Source of the DNA: CAIXQW01 sp046049675
GTDB lineage: Bacteria > Bacteroidota > Bacteroidia > Chitinophagales > Chitinophagaceae
Length of the DNA stretch: 64,000 nucleotides
Direction: 5' to 3'
NCBI GenBank assembly: GCA_046049675.1
Contig: JBJORA010000097.1
Location: 53,875 to 117,874, forward strand
Position numbers and translations under genes: made by a program. A model generated the notes under the pieces. It did not search any database, was not told the DNA's origin, and saw only the letters and a list, made by a program, of their open reading frames with translations. The stretch's first letter is position 1, and each line of letters opens with the position of its first letter. Below are positions 24,942 to 33,365 of the stretch, piece after piece.

Positions 24942-26507
24942 ATGAAATTAACCCTTATCACAATACTACACCTCTTTATTTTTATAGTGCCTAGCTTTGC
25001 ACAACAGCATCTACTGCATCAACAAGACCAAATGCGTAATGCTACCTGGACGATTGGCTATTATGCAACAAGTGTGGATTTTAGATTGCAACCACCTCTT
25101 GTGGACACTGTAAGACCGCTGTTATCGCCAACGCCTACGCCATGGCCCAATCTCTTTCTAGGGCATAGTTCTATTTGTGATACGCTTGGTAATTTGCAAT
25201 TTTTCACCAATGGCTTTGTGCCATTTGATAAATATGGCCATCCGATGCAAGGTTGGCAAGATGTTGGCGCTCCCTTTGGCACTAAATGGAATAATGACTA
25301 TGTACTGTCGTATACACAGCGTTCGATAATTTTACCACAAGCAGGTAACCGTTACTATCTTATTACAGCAGGCATGAGCGATGCCAACTACGACCAATGG
25401 CGGGCCAGTGGCAAATTGTATATTAAGTTTTGGTTTGACGTGCTAACATACACTATAATAGATATGGATAGCAATGGTGGCAAAGGCGCAATTGTAAGCA
25501 AGAATTTTATTATGCTACAAGATGCCCGCATGGCACTAGATCGTATGACGGCAACTAGACACGGCAATGGAAGAGATTGGTGGATCGTGCGGCCACATAA
25601 AACCGAGCAAAAGTATTATACATTCTTAGCAACACAAGATACTATTGTGCTAGTGGACAGTGTACTGCAAAACTTTGACAGCATCACCTATATAGGCAGG
25701 CGTGCCCAATGCAACTTTAGCCCTAATGGTGAGCATTTTTGCATGGTACACGACGATGTTGATACTTTTAGAAATGATATATATACATATGACTTTGATA
25801 GGTGTAGTGGCAAGTTTAATAATTACCACAAGTATCACATACCATTATCAGATACTTTTGACTGTGTTACTGGTTGCTGTTATAGCCCAGATAGTAAGTT
25901 GCTGTATGTCAGCAGTTACGACGAAGTGTTTCAATTAGAAGTTGGCGATACAAACGCGAGTAGCGTTCAATTTATACATGGTCCTGATACAACTTGGGGT
26001 TTTCCGGATTACTTGAATATGCAATTGGCTGATAACGGCCATATTTTTGTTGGTAACCGTAACGTAATTCGGCAAACCATGAGTATCATTACAAACCCGA
26101 ATCAACGTGGCAAGGCCTGCAATTTTGTGCCTCAAGGTTTTAGGCAAAGTGTAGATAATACTGGTGCACCTCCTAATATTGTAAACTTCAGCTTAGGTCG
26201 CTGGCTTAATAGCCCTTGTGATACAATACCGCCACCAAAGCCACCCATACCTGTGCCAAGCGCATGGCAGCTTTACCCCAACCCTGCTACTGATTTGTTG
26301 TATATAGATGTACCAGATAGCAGTGCTGCAAGGCTTGAAGTGCGTATTGCTAATGCTAGTGGGCAAATTGTAAGCACAGGTAATTATGCCGTAAGCGCGC
26401 AACATCGGGCAGAGCTTAATGTTGGCATGCTAGCTGCTGGTTTTTACCATGTGCTTGTTACGCATCAGCAGCAAAAGTTTGCAGGAAAGCTTATTGTAAT
26501 TCGATAG
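24942..26507 (+). CDS. T9SS-exported protein, copy 1 of a tandem pair
   Basis: A 521-residue protein with signal peptide (LHLFIFIVPSFAQ) and C-terminal sorting domain (from about 445, LYPNPATDLLYIDV ... AGFYHVLVTHQQQ), so it should be exported by the type IX system. The body has beta-propeller-like WD/PKD-free repeats: YVSSYDEVFQLEVGD and NFSPNGEHFCMV look like propeller blades, and DMDSNGGKGAI is conserved in its neighbour. No catalytic motif. The next gene (26565-28154) encodes a close paralog. Confidence 0.8.
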   Translation: MKLTLITILHLFIFIVPSFAQQHLLHQQDQMRNATWTIGYYATSVDFRLQPPLVDTVRPLLSPTPTPWPNLFLGHSSICDTLGNLQFFTNGFVPFDKYGHPMQGWQDVGAPFGTKWNNDYVLSYTQRSIILPQAGNRYYLITAGMSDANYDQWRASGKLYIKFWFDVLTYTIIDMDSNGGKGAIVSKNFIMLQDARMALDRMTATRHGNGRDWWIVRPHKTEQKYYTFLATQDTIVLVDSVLQNFDSITYIGRRAQCNFSPNGEHFCMVHDDVDTFRNDIYTYDFDRCSGKFNNYHKYHIPLSDTFDCVTGCCYSPDSKLLYVSSYDEVFQLEVGDTNASSVQFIHGPDTTWGFPDYLNMQLADNGHIFVGNRNVIRQTMSIITNPNQRGKACNFVPQGFRQSVDNTGAPPNIVNFSLGRWLNSPCDTIPPPKPPIPVPSAWQLYPNPATDLLYIDVPDSSAARLEVRIANASGQIVSTGNYAVSAQHRAELNVGMLAAGFYHVLVTHQQQKFAGKLIVIR

Positions 26508-26564
26508 AGATTAAGGCTAGTGGTGTAGTGTTTTTGTATTTACTGCATTAAATTTGAATCAAAA

Positions 26565-28154
26565 TTGTCAAGGACTAATACATTATTCAAGCCATTTTAT
26601 CTTGCTCTAATCCTAGCGCACTTTGTATCTGTCATTCAGTGCACAGCGCAAACGCATGAATTATTGCCACACGAAAAAATGCGCAGTGCAATATGGGTAA
26701 CAGGTGGCGCAGCAAAAACCCTGGACTTTAGGCAAGCACCAGTTGCAGTTGATACTATCCGTTGGAACGAAAGTCCTCCGATATATCCAGATGCAAACTT
26801 GTGGATGGGTCATAGTAATATTTGTGATACGAGTGGCAATTTGCTTTTTTTCTGTAAGTCCTTTGCACCATTTACCAAAGATGGTTTTGCCATGCAAGGC
26901 TGGCAAGATGTAGGGGCACCTTATGGCACTAAATATAATGCATTAAATCAACGCACCCGTACACAGCGTAGCATAATTTTGCCAAAGCAAGGTAATACTT
27001 ACTACCTTATTAGTGCCGGCATGAGCGATGCTAACTATGATCAATGGCGCGCAAGTGGTGGCTTGTGGGCTACTTGGTGGTTTGATGTACTTACCTATAC
27101 TGTAATTGATATGGATAGCAACGATGGCAAAGGTGCAATAAGCAGTAAAAATAATATTATGCTTCAAGATAGGCGTATGGCGATAGACCGCATGACGGCC
27201 ACACGGCATGGCAATGGCCGCGACTGGTGGATAGTACGCCCACATAAAACCGAGCAGAAGTATTATACTTTTTTAGCAACGCAATATACTATAGTTTTAA
27301 TGGACAGCGTGCTGCAGAATTACGATAGTATAACCTATTTAGGAGGGCGTGCCCAATGTAGCTTTAGCCCCAGTGGGCAACACTTTTGTATGGTGCATGA
27401 CGATGCCGATACTTTCAGAAATGACATCTTTACATACGACTTTGATCGTTGTAATGGTAACTTTAGCAATTACCACAAGTACCATATACCATTGTCTGAT
27501 ACTTTTGACAGTGTTACGGGTTGCTGCTACAGTCCAGACAGCAAGTTGCTATATGTAAGCAGCTACTACGAAGTTTTTCAGTTGCAAGTCGGGGATACCA
27601 ATGCCAGTAGTATTCAGTTTATACATGGCCCAGATTCAACTTGGGGGTTCCCATATTACCTCAATATGCAATTAGCGAACAATGGCTCTATTTATATAGG
27701 TAATGCTGCTGGCATTCGTCAGAACATGAGCCTAATAAGTAATCCTAATCAGCGTGGGCCAGCATGTAATTTTGTACCACAAGGTTTTAGGCAAAATATT
27801 GATAATATTACAATGCCGCCCAATATGCCAAATTATGGCCTTGGCCGCTGGCTTAATAGCCCTTGTGATACAATACCACCACCAAAGCCGCCCACACCTG
27901 TGCCAAGCGCATGGCAGCTTTACCCCAACCCTGCTACTGATTTGTTGTACATAGATGTACCAGATAGCAGTGCTGCAAGCCTTGAAGTGCGTATTGCTAA
28001 TGCTAGTGGGCAAATTGTAAGCACAGGTAATTTTGCTGTAAGCGCACAACATAGGGCAGAGCTTAATATCGGCATGCTAGCTGCGGGTTTTTACCATGTA
28101 CTAGTTACGCATCAGCAGCAAAAGTTTTCAGGAAAGCTTATTGTAATGCGGTAG
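26565..28154 (+). CDS. T9SS-exported protein, copy 2 of a tandem pair
   Basis: A 529-residue paralog of the preceding protein, colinear over its whole length, with signal peptide (LALILAHFVSVIQCTAQT) and sorting domain (LYPNPATDLLYIDV). The start codon appears to be TTG at 26565; no ATG or GTG is available between the upstream in-frame TAG and the signal peptide. The DNA of the last 300 or so bases, including about 35 bases beyond the stop, is about 94 percent identical to copy 1, clearly more than the middle of the gene. The likely cause is recent gene conversion or duplication. Function unknown. Confidence 0.78.
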   Translation: MSRTNTLFKPFYLALILAHFVSVIQCTAQTHELLPHEKMRSAIWVTGGAAKTLDFRQAPVAVDTIRWNESPPIYPDANLWMGHSNICDTSGNLLFFCKSFAPFTKDGFAMQGWQDVGAPYGTKYNALNQRTRTQRSIILPKQGNTYYLISAGMSDANYDQWRASGGLWATWWFDVLTYTVIDMDSNDGKGAISSKNNIMLQDRRMAIDRMTATRHGNGRDWWIVRPHKTEQKYYTFLATQYTIVLMDSVLQNYDSITYLGGRAQCSFSPSGQHFCMVHDDADTFRNDIFTYDFDRCNGNFSNYHKYHIPLSDTFDSVTGCCYSPDSKLLYVSSYYEVFQLQVGDTNASSIQFIHGPDSTWGFPYYLNMQLANNGSIYIGNAAGIRQNMSLISNPNQRGPACNFVPQGFRQNIDNITMPPNMPNYGLGRWLNSPCDTIPPPKPPTPVPSAWQLYPNPATDLLYIDVPDSSAASLEVRIANASGQIVSTGNFAVSAQHRAELNIGMLAAGFYHVLVTHQQQKFSGKLIVMR

Positions 28155-28193
28155 AGATTAAGGCTAGTGGTGTAGAGTTTTTGTATAGCAGTT

Positions 28194-28306
28194 GCCTTAC
28201 CTATCAAAAAGAAGAACGCACAGAAAAAGGCGAAAAGTACTTTGAGCGTGCCTTTGCAATTAAGCCAGCGCTACGCAAGTTGGTAACGCAGAAGATGACG
28301 TTTTAG
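28194..28306 (+). pseudogene. 3' fossil of a TPR gene
   Basis: The last 36 codons plus stop of the TPR gene (23670-24704) recur here behind copy 2. From CTT at 28196 to TAG at 28306 there are 7 base differences in 111, in 6 codons, and all are synonymous (TAC/TAT, GAG/GAA, GGT/GGC, GCC/GCA, GCA/GCG, TTG/CTA). No upstream part of the gene remains. This is the scar of a deleted TPR paralog, not a working gene. Confidence 0.8.
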
Positions 28307-28392
28307 GGGCGGTACTTGCGCTTAAATAAATATGCGCTTGCGGTTTGTTTTTTTCGTAATTTTATAGTCGTAGAAAAATTCACTATCCAACG
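28307..28392. other. intergenic region before next T9SS gene
   Basis: Short spacer between the TPR fossil and the next gene. TAATTTTATAG at about 28357-28366 includes a TAnnTTTA box and could be its promoter. Confidence 0.3.
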
Positions 28393-30120
28393 ATGATCCG
28401 CGCCCTCATCATACTACTCATTTTTTGCGCTTTGCAACTTAGCGCGCAAAACGTGCCTGGGTTCAACCTGCGCACTGCTTTTTGCGACCCTGGCATAAGT
28501 ATTAATATAGTAAACTACAACCAGAGTCTCGGCTGCTTTGTAGGCTATTATTATATACCAGGGCAATTTACGGGCAATAATTTCGCATGGGTGCATATGG
28601 ATACTAATTACAATATCATATACACCAAGGCTGCACGTAGCCCTTATGATGCATATACACTTGCCCGCCACTTAAATGATAGTATATATATAGTAGCTGG
28701 TCATTGTGGCTTTGATGATACTACGGCGCTATTTTTTGCAGATTCTCAGAGTTATGGCAGTGCATGGCAAAGCACCCTACTTCGCTTGGATGCGTATGGC
28801 AATGTATTGCAGAAGCAAAGAATTGGCAAGGGTACTTATGTTATTACAGATATGAAGCTTGCACCAGAAACTGGTAATATTTATATAATTGGCACAACAG
28901 ACGATACCACAGCAGACTGCAGTACGAGCACGGCAACAATGCCAGGGCTAAGTAAAATTGTACTTAAAAAGTATAATCGCCTTTTACAACATAAATTCAC
29001 GTATCAAGCCTTTGATACACTTGAATGGCTTGCGAGGCCAGAAATACTCTCAATACTTACTCACGAACGATTATATTTCGCATACGGTTACCATCATGAT
29101 AGCACGATAACTAATTATACTTTTGAAAGACCCTTTGATAAAGATACGATTACTGGGCAGTATAAACAAGTTTGGGGGATGATCCTACTTGACAGTAATG
29201 GGCAATACATCAATTACAAAGCTGTTCCCACTCTTAACAACTACTCAAGCGGTGCAAGCCCGTGGCTAGCAAAAGACTTTAACGGAGACATACTTGTGTA
29301 TATGCAAATTTGGCCAACAGGACCCACTAACCAACAAACTGAATATTCTGATGGCCGCTACTTGGTAGGTCGTATGGGCTACTCGTTGTTTGACGATAGT
29401 CTAAATTTTATTACTACTCGCAGCTTTGGTAACAACGACACTATCAATGGTTCTATGTACTACGACGGCCATTTGTTTGATGTGGTGTCTGATTCGGTAT
29501 TGTTTGTTGTTGGAGAAATAAATGGTAGTCATAGCGATAGCAATGCGCCCTTTTACCATGCACCTCAAACAGAACTGCCCTCCTCAGATGATCTCTATAT
29601 GCTAAAGTACAATTGGTACTCAGATAAGATTTTGCAATTCCAACGCTTTAGATTTTATGACGATATATCGCATGTGCGAAATTCTACGAGAGATTATGCA
29701 TTCAACTATCAAATTGGTAATTACACCAAGCATGTCTTTAATTTTTCAATTTCTAAGTCACTCGCTTATATAGATTCTCCTCATGTTACCTGTGCAAATA
29801 TGTGCAATCACTTTACACAGTTCTTAATGGAAGAATTACCGTGGCCAGTAGCCATTGAGCCAGAGCAGCAAACAACAAATGCCAAGCTTGTACTTTATCC
29901 TGTGCCTGCAGAGCATACACTACAAGTGCAAGTAAATAAAGCATGCAGCGAGGCTTATATACAAGTAATAGATGCCCTAGGTGCTGTGGTGTTGCAACAA
30001 GCTGCACATGCGTTAAGCAATACTACTGCTGTGGATGTACGGCAGCTTAGTAGCGGGCAATATTATCTTCGGTATGTTTGTCGCAATGGCGTACTTACTG
30101 CTAAGTTTAGTGTGGAGTAG
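28393..30120 (+). CDS. T9SS-exported protein with beta-propeller-like body
   Basis: A 575-residue protein with signal peptide (MIRALIILLIFCALQLSAQ) and a C-terminal sorting domain (VLYPVPAEHTLQVQV ... SSGQYYLRYVC). The body has repeated Asp/Tyr-rich blade-like strands (HLNDSIYIVAGHC, TLLRLDAYGNVLQK, NIYIIGTTDDTT). It is not a close paralog of the two genes upstream except in the sorting domain. Function unknown; a surface or secreted adhesin or sensor is possible. Confidence 0.75.
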   Translation: MIRALIILLIFCALQLSAQNVPGFNLRTAFCDPGISINIVNYNQSLGCFVGYYYIPGQFTGNNFAWVHMDTNYNIIYTKAARSPYDAYTLARHLNDSIYIVAGHCGFDDTTALFFADSQSYGSAWQSTLLRLDAYGNVLQKQRIGKGTYVITDMKLAPETGNIYIIGTTDDTTADCSTSTATMPGLSKIVLKKYNRLLQHKFTYQAFDTLEWLARPEILSILTHERLYFAYGYHHDSTITNYTFERPFDKDTITGQYKQVWGMILLDSNGQYINYKAVPTLNNYSSGASPWLAKDFNGDILVYMQIWPTGPTNQQTEYSDGRYLVGRMGYSLFDDSLNFITTRSFGNNDTINGSMYYDGHLFDVVSDSVLFVVGEINGSHSDSNAPFYHAPQTELPSSDDLYMLKYNWYSDKILQFQRFRFYDDISHVRNSTRDYAFNYQIGNYTKHVFNFSISKSLAYIDSPHVTCANMCNHFTQFLMEELPWPVAIEPEQQTTNAKLVLYPVPAEHTLQVQVNKACSEAYIQVIDALGAVVLQQAAHALSNTTAVDVRQLSSGQYYLRYVCRNGVLTAKFSVE

Positions 30121-30128
30121 ACACGTGC

Positions 30129-32012
30129 CTACATCTTCTCCGGCACATCACAACCCAATAACTGCATACCATGTTTTAGTACGCGCAAAGTAGTGGCGCA
30201 CAACTGTAAACGTAGTTCGCGTTTTTCGTCGCTTTCCGCGGCAATTACTTTATGCTCGGCTACAAAGCCATTAAACACTTTGGCTAGGTTGTACACATAC
30301 AAGGCAATTTCGCTTGGGTTGTATTGCTGCACTGCTGCGCTGCGTGCTGCCTCAAATTGGCTCAATTGTAAAATAAGTTTTTCTTCTAATGGCAATAACG
30401 GTGATTGCAACTGTACTGTATGGCTGCTAGGCTGCTGTTTGCGTAAAATACTACTAATGCGTGCACAAGCATACTGTACAAATGGGCCCGTAAAGCCATG
30501 GAAGTCTACACCTTCTTCTGGATTAAATACCATACGGCGTTTTGGCTCTACACGAATAAGGTAAAACTTAAGCGCACCAATACCCAATACGTTATAGAGC
30601 GTTTGGAGTGCGGCCTCGTCAAAGCCATCTGTCTTGCCCAGCTCTTTGGTACGTGCTGCGGCCGTGTCTATCATTTCTTGTGCAATATCGTCGGCATCAA
30701 CAACGGTGCCCTCGCGGCTTTTCATTTTGCCATGCGGTAGTTCTACCATGCCATAGCTAAGATGGTAAATGCCATCCGCACCTGGCTGCTGTAGCTTTTG
30801 CATTATAAGCTTTAGCACTTGCATATGGTAGTTTTGCTCGTCGGCAATCACATAAATGCTCTGATCTATTTTGTGGTCGTTGTACTTAAGTATAGCGGTG
30901 CCAATGTCTTGCGTAATATAAACGCTTGTACCATTGCTGCGCAGTAAAAGTTTTTCGTCGTAACCATCTTCGGTAAGGTTAATCCAAACGCTGCTATCCT
31001 CACGCTGAAAAAATACTTTTTTATCTAGGCCATGTTGCACCACTTCTTTACCAAGCAAATAAGTATTGCTTTCGTAATAGTATGCATCAAAGGCAATGCC
31101 TAGTTGCGCATAGGTTTTTTCAAAGCCTTCGTACACCCAGCCATTCATGGTGCTCCACAGGTTAATGATAGCTTCGTCTTTTTGCTCCCATTGGATTAAC
31201 ATGGCCTGCGCACCCTTCATACAAGGGGTATGTAACTTGAGTTGCTCTTTTAGCTTGGCATTAATTTCACCGCGCTTGGTATCGTCGCTAGCTGCATCGC
31301 GCGCAGCAATAAGTTTTTCTATTTCTGGTAAGGCTGTGCTGGCAATTGCACTAAAATCGCCGGCTGCTACTTGCGCTTCAAGTTGTGCTAATTCTTCTTT
31401 AAGAATCGTTTCAAACTTTACATAATAGTCGCCTACAAAGTGATCGCCTTTAATACCGGTGCTTGCAGGTGTTGCACCATTTGCCAATAACTGCCAAGCA
31501 TACATGCTTTTGCAAATATGTATACCACGATCGTTGATAAGGTTGGCGCGCACCACATCGTAACCCGCATCCTTCAAAATGCGGCTAATGCTATCGCCTA
31601 GAAATACATTACGCAGGTGCCCAAGATGTAGCGGTTTATTGGTATTTGGGCTAGCAAATTCCACCATTACCTTTTGTCCATTGCTATCTGCTTTCAATTG
31701 GCCAGTTAGTTCGTGTTGCAGTTGCGCAGCTATTACTTGTGGTGTAAAACTGATGTTTAAGAAGCCCTGAATGGTTTCGTATGCCGCAAAAGTCTCCTTG
31801 TTTTGCATCAAAGCTTCGCCAATATCGCTTGCAATTTGGGCAGGCGCTTTCTTTAGCTGCTTGCTCAAAGCAAATGTTACTAAAGTATAGTGCCCCTTAA
31901 ACTCTGGTTTGGTTTCGTTAATCACTATACTTTCGGCTGCTATATCAATGCCATATAGCTGCTTTACCGCATTTGTGCAATATTCTTGTAATATTTTGCC
32001 TAAGCCCTGCAT
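30129..32012 (-). CDS. argS: arginyl-tRNA synthetase
   Basis: A 627-residue class I synthetase. The N-terminal additional domain is followed by the HIGH-like motif HLGHLRN at residue 129, the KMSK-like loop HGKMKSREG near 424 and a C-terminal anticodon-binding DALR domain (HTVQLQSPLLPLEEKLILQL onward). It charges tRNA-Arg in the cytoplasm. It is divergent from the lipoprotein gene at 32067, with 54 bases between the two ATGs. Confidence 0.95.
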   Translation of the reverse strand: MQGLGKILQEYCTNAVKQLYGIDIAAESIVINETKPEFKGHYTLVTFALSKQLKKAPAQIASDIGEALMQNKETFAAYETIQGFLNISFTPQVIAAQLQHELTGQLKADSNGQKVMVEFASPNTNKPLHLGHLRNVFLGDSISRILKDAGYDVVRANLINDRGIHICKSMYAWQLLANGATPASTGIKGDHFVGDYYVKFETILKEELAQLEAQVAAGDFSAIASTALPEIEKLIAARDAASDDTKRGEINAKLKEQLKLHTPCMKGAQAMLIQWEQKDEAIINLWSTMNGWVYEGFEKTYAQLGIAFDAYYYESNTYLLGKEVVQHGLDKKVFFQREDSSVWINLTEDGYDEKLLLRSNGTSVYITQDIGTAILKYNDHKIDQSIYVIADEQNYHMQVLKLIMQKLQQPGADGIYHLSYGMVELPHGKMKSREGTVVDADDIAQEMIDTAAARTKELGKTDGFDEAALQTLYNVLGIGALKFYLIRVEPKRRMVFNPEEGVDFHGFTGPFVQYACARISSILRKQQPSSHTVQLQSPLLPLEEKLILQLSQFEAARSAAVQQYNPSEIALYVYNLAKVFNGFVAEHKVIAAESDEKRELRLQLCATTLRVLKHGMQLLGCDVPEKM

Positions 32013-32052
32013 AAAACAGGCAAAAGTACTGCAATAGGCTCACAAAATCTGC

Positions 32053-32060
32053 TACATTTG
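32053..32060 (+). promoter_or_regulatory. -7 box TACATTTG of DUF4249-like lipoprotein gene
   Basis: Perfect TAnnTTTG match, 6 bases before ATG 32067. It overlaps the TTG at 32058 that would begin the longest frame, so that TTG is not the start. Confidence 0.65.
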
Positions 32061-32066
32061 CCTGCA

Positions 32067-33131
32067 ATGAAATTGTTGGCTTATGTAAGCTTTGTTTTGT
32101 TGGCTGTATTTGGCCTGCAAAGTTGTAGCGAAGATTTTAAGATTGGTGCGCCTTACAAGAATGTAATGGTGGTATATGGCCTTATTGCAAAAAGCGACAG
32201 TGCACACTATGTAAAAATTACACGTGGTTATTTTGACGAAGCGGGCAATAATATTACTTCCGCAAAAAATATCGACAGCCTTTACCACAGCGACCTTACC
32301 GTTAGCATCGAAGAACTAAACAGCGCAGGCACACTTGTAAAAACGATTCCTTGCCAAAAAGTTAACCTAAAGGACGAAGGTATTATTAAAGATACAGGCG
32401 TATTTGTTAGCGACCCTGCTTATGCCTACAAATTCAAAGACACCTTAGTCAAGTCAAATAAATATCGCTTAGTGGTTGTAGACAATACCAATGGAAAGCG
32501 TGTACAATCAACTACTTCTATCATTAGCCAAGATGCTAGCGATTTCAAAACGCCTTTGATGACGCTTGGCTTTAATGGCTATATCACACCATTTGATTTC
32601 AGTAAAGAAGCTAAAAACCAAGAAATTCGCTGGTCGCCACCTGCTAACAGCGCTATTGTAGACATCTTTATGAAATTTGACTATGTAGAAGAAAATACGG
32701 TAACAGGCATTACAAAAGATCGTACTGTATTTGTGCCGCTCGTACGCAATAGTATTACACCGGTAGGTGAAACAAAAAATGCATTTATATCTCGCAGCGG
32801 TTTTATTGGCTTACTAACCGAAGCACTTGGTGCCGGTGGTAGTGTAGATGTCATTAAGCGCTATGTAGATACACCAGCTGTTTATTATACTGCGGGCGGT
32901 GTTCGTCTTAAAGAATTTATTGATGCAACGCGTGCACAAGGTGGTATTACCGCCGATGAAATTCGCCCAGTTTACCGTGGCGGCTTAGAAGGCGACGATG
33001 TATATGGACTTTGGGACACACGTGTCACACGTATTATTCGTTCTGTGCCTTTTACCAAAGAAACGGTAGATAGCATGATCTTTAGCCCCGCATTCCGCAA
33101 TTTGAATATTGTGGGCGTCAGTCCAAAATAG
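32067..33131 (+). CDS. DUF4249-like outer-membrane lipoprotein
   Basis: About 354 residues from ATG 32067. The signal peptide ends in a lipobox (FGLQSC, Cys about 19), followed by YKNVMVVYGLIAKSDSAHYVKI, which resembles the opening beta-sandwich domain of Bacteroidota DUF4249 lipoproteins. Others in this group are often partners of TonB-dependent receptors, but none is adjacent. The leader is only a few bases long. Function unknown. Confidence 0.6.
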   Translation: MKLLAYVSFVLLAVFGLQSCSEDFKIGAPYKNVMVVYGLIAKSDSAHYVKITRGYFDEAGNNITSAKNIDSLYHSDLTVSIEELNSAGTLVKTIPCQKVNLKDEGIIKDTGVFVSDPAYAYKFKDTLVKSNKYRLVVVDNTNGKRVQSTTSIISQDASDFKTPLMTLGFNGYITPFDFSKEAKNQEIRWSPPANSAIVDIFMKFDYVEENTVTGITKDRTVFVPLVRNSITPVGETKNAFISRSGFIGLLTEALGAGGSVDVIKRYVDTPAVYYTAGGVRLKEFIDATRAQGGITADEIRPVYRGGLEGDDVYGLWDTRVTRIIRSVPFTKETVDSMIFSPAFRNLNIVGVSPK

Positions 33132-33162
33132 GGCCTTGGTGTGCCGAAATGCACAGATTTTG

Positions 33163-33301
33163 GCATTTTCTAGCCTTGAATCTAGCATTTTCAAGTACCT
33201 AAAGCAACATAATTACTGCCAGCATTACACCTTTTGCCAGCATTTTCTGCCAATTTTAGTGGCATTAGCAGCATTTTCCTGACAAATTGAACGGCATTTT
33301 G
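33163..33301 (+). promoter_or_regulatory. five GCATTTT[C/G] repeats upstream of dnaK
   Basis: Octamers GCATTTTC at 33163, 33185, 33240 and 33271 and GCATTTTG at 33294, with spacings 22, 55, 31 and 23. The spacings are near multiples of 11, so the copies may lie on one DNA face. GCATTAC/GCATTAG variants lie between them. They sit about 40-180 bases upstream of the expected start point, a position expected for activator binding sites (inference). Confidence 0.4.
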
Positions 33302-33315
33302 CCTTAAAAGCCACT

Positions 33316-33331
33316 TGGCATAAGCCTTGCT
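33316..33331 (+). promoter_or_regulatory. sigma-54 type promoter of dnaK
   Basis: TGGCATAAGCCTTGCT fits TGGCAYRNNNNTTGCW at every defined position, with GG (33317-33318) and GC (33329-33330) 10 bases apart as required. Transcription would begin near 33342, giving a leader of about 24 bases before ATG 33366. Confidence 0.65.
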
Positions 33332-33365
33332 GTATTAGCCATAACAAACAAAAAAACAACAAGTA

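Noticed and set aside
28155..28193. Possible continuation of the T9SS gene through its stop
   Set aside because: The bases after the stop match those after the sister gene's stop and then the TPR remnant; no frameshift needed.
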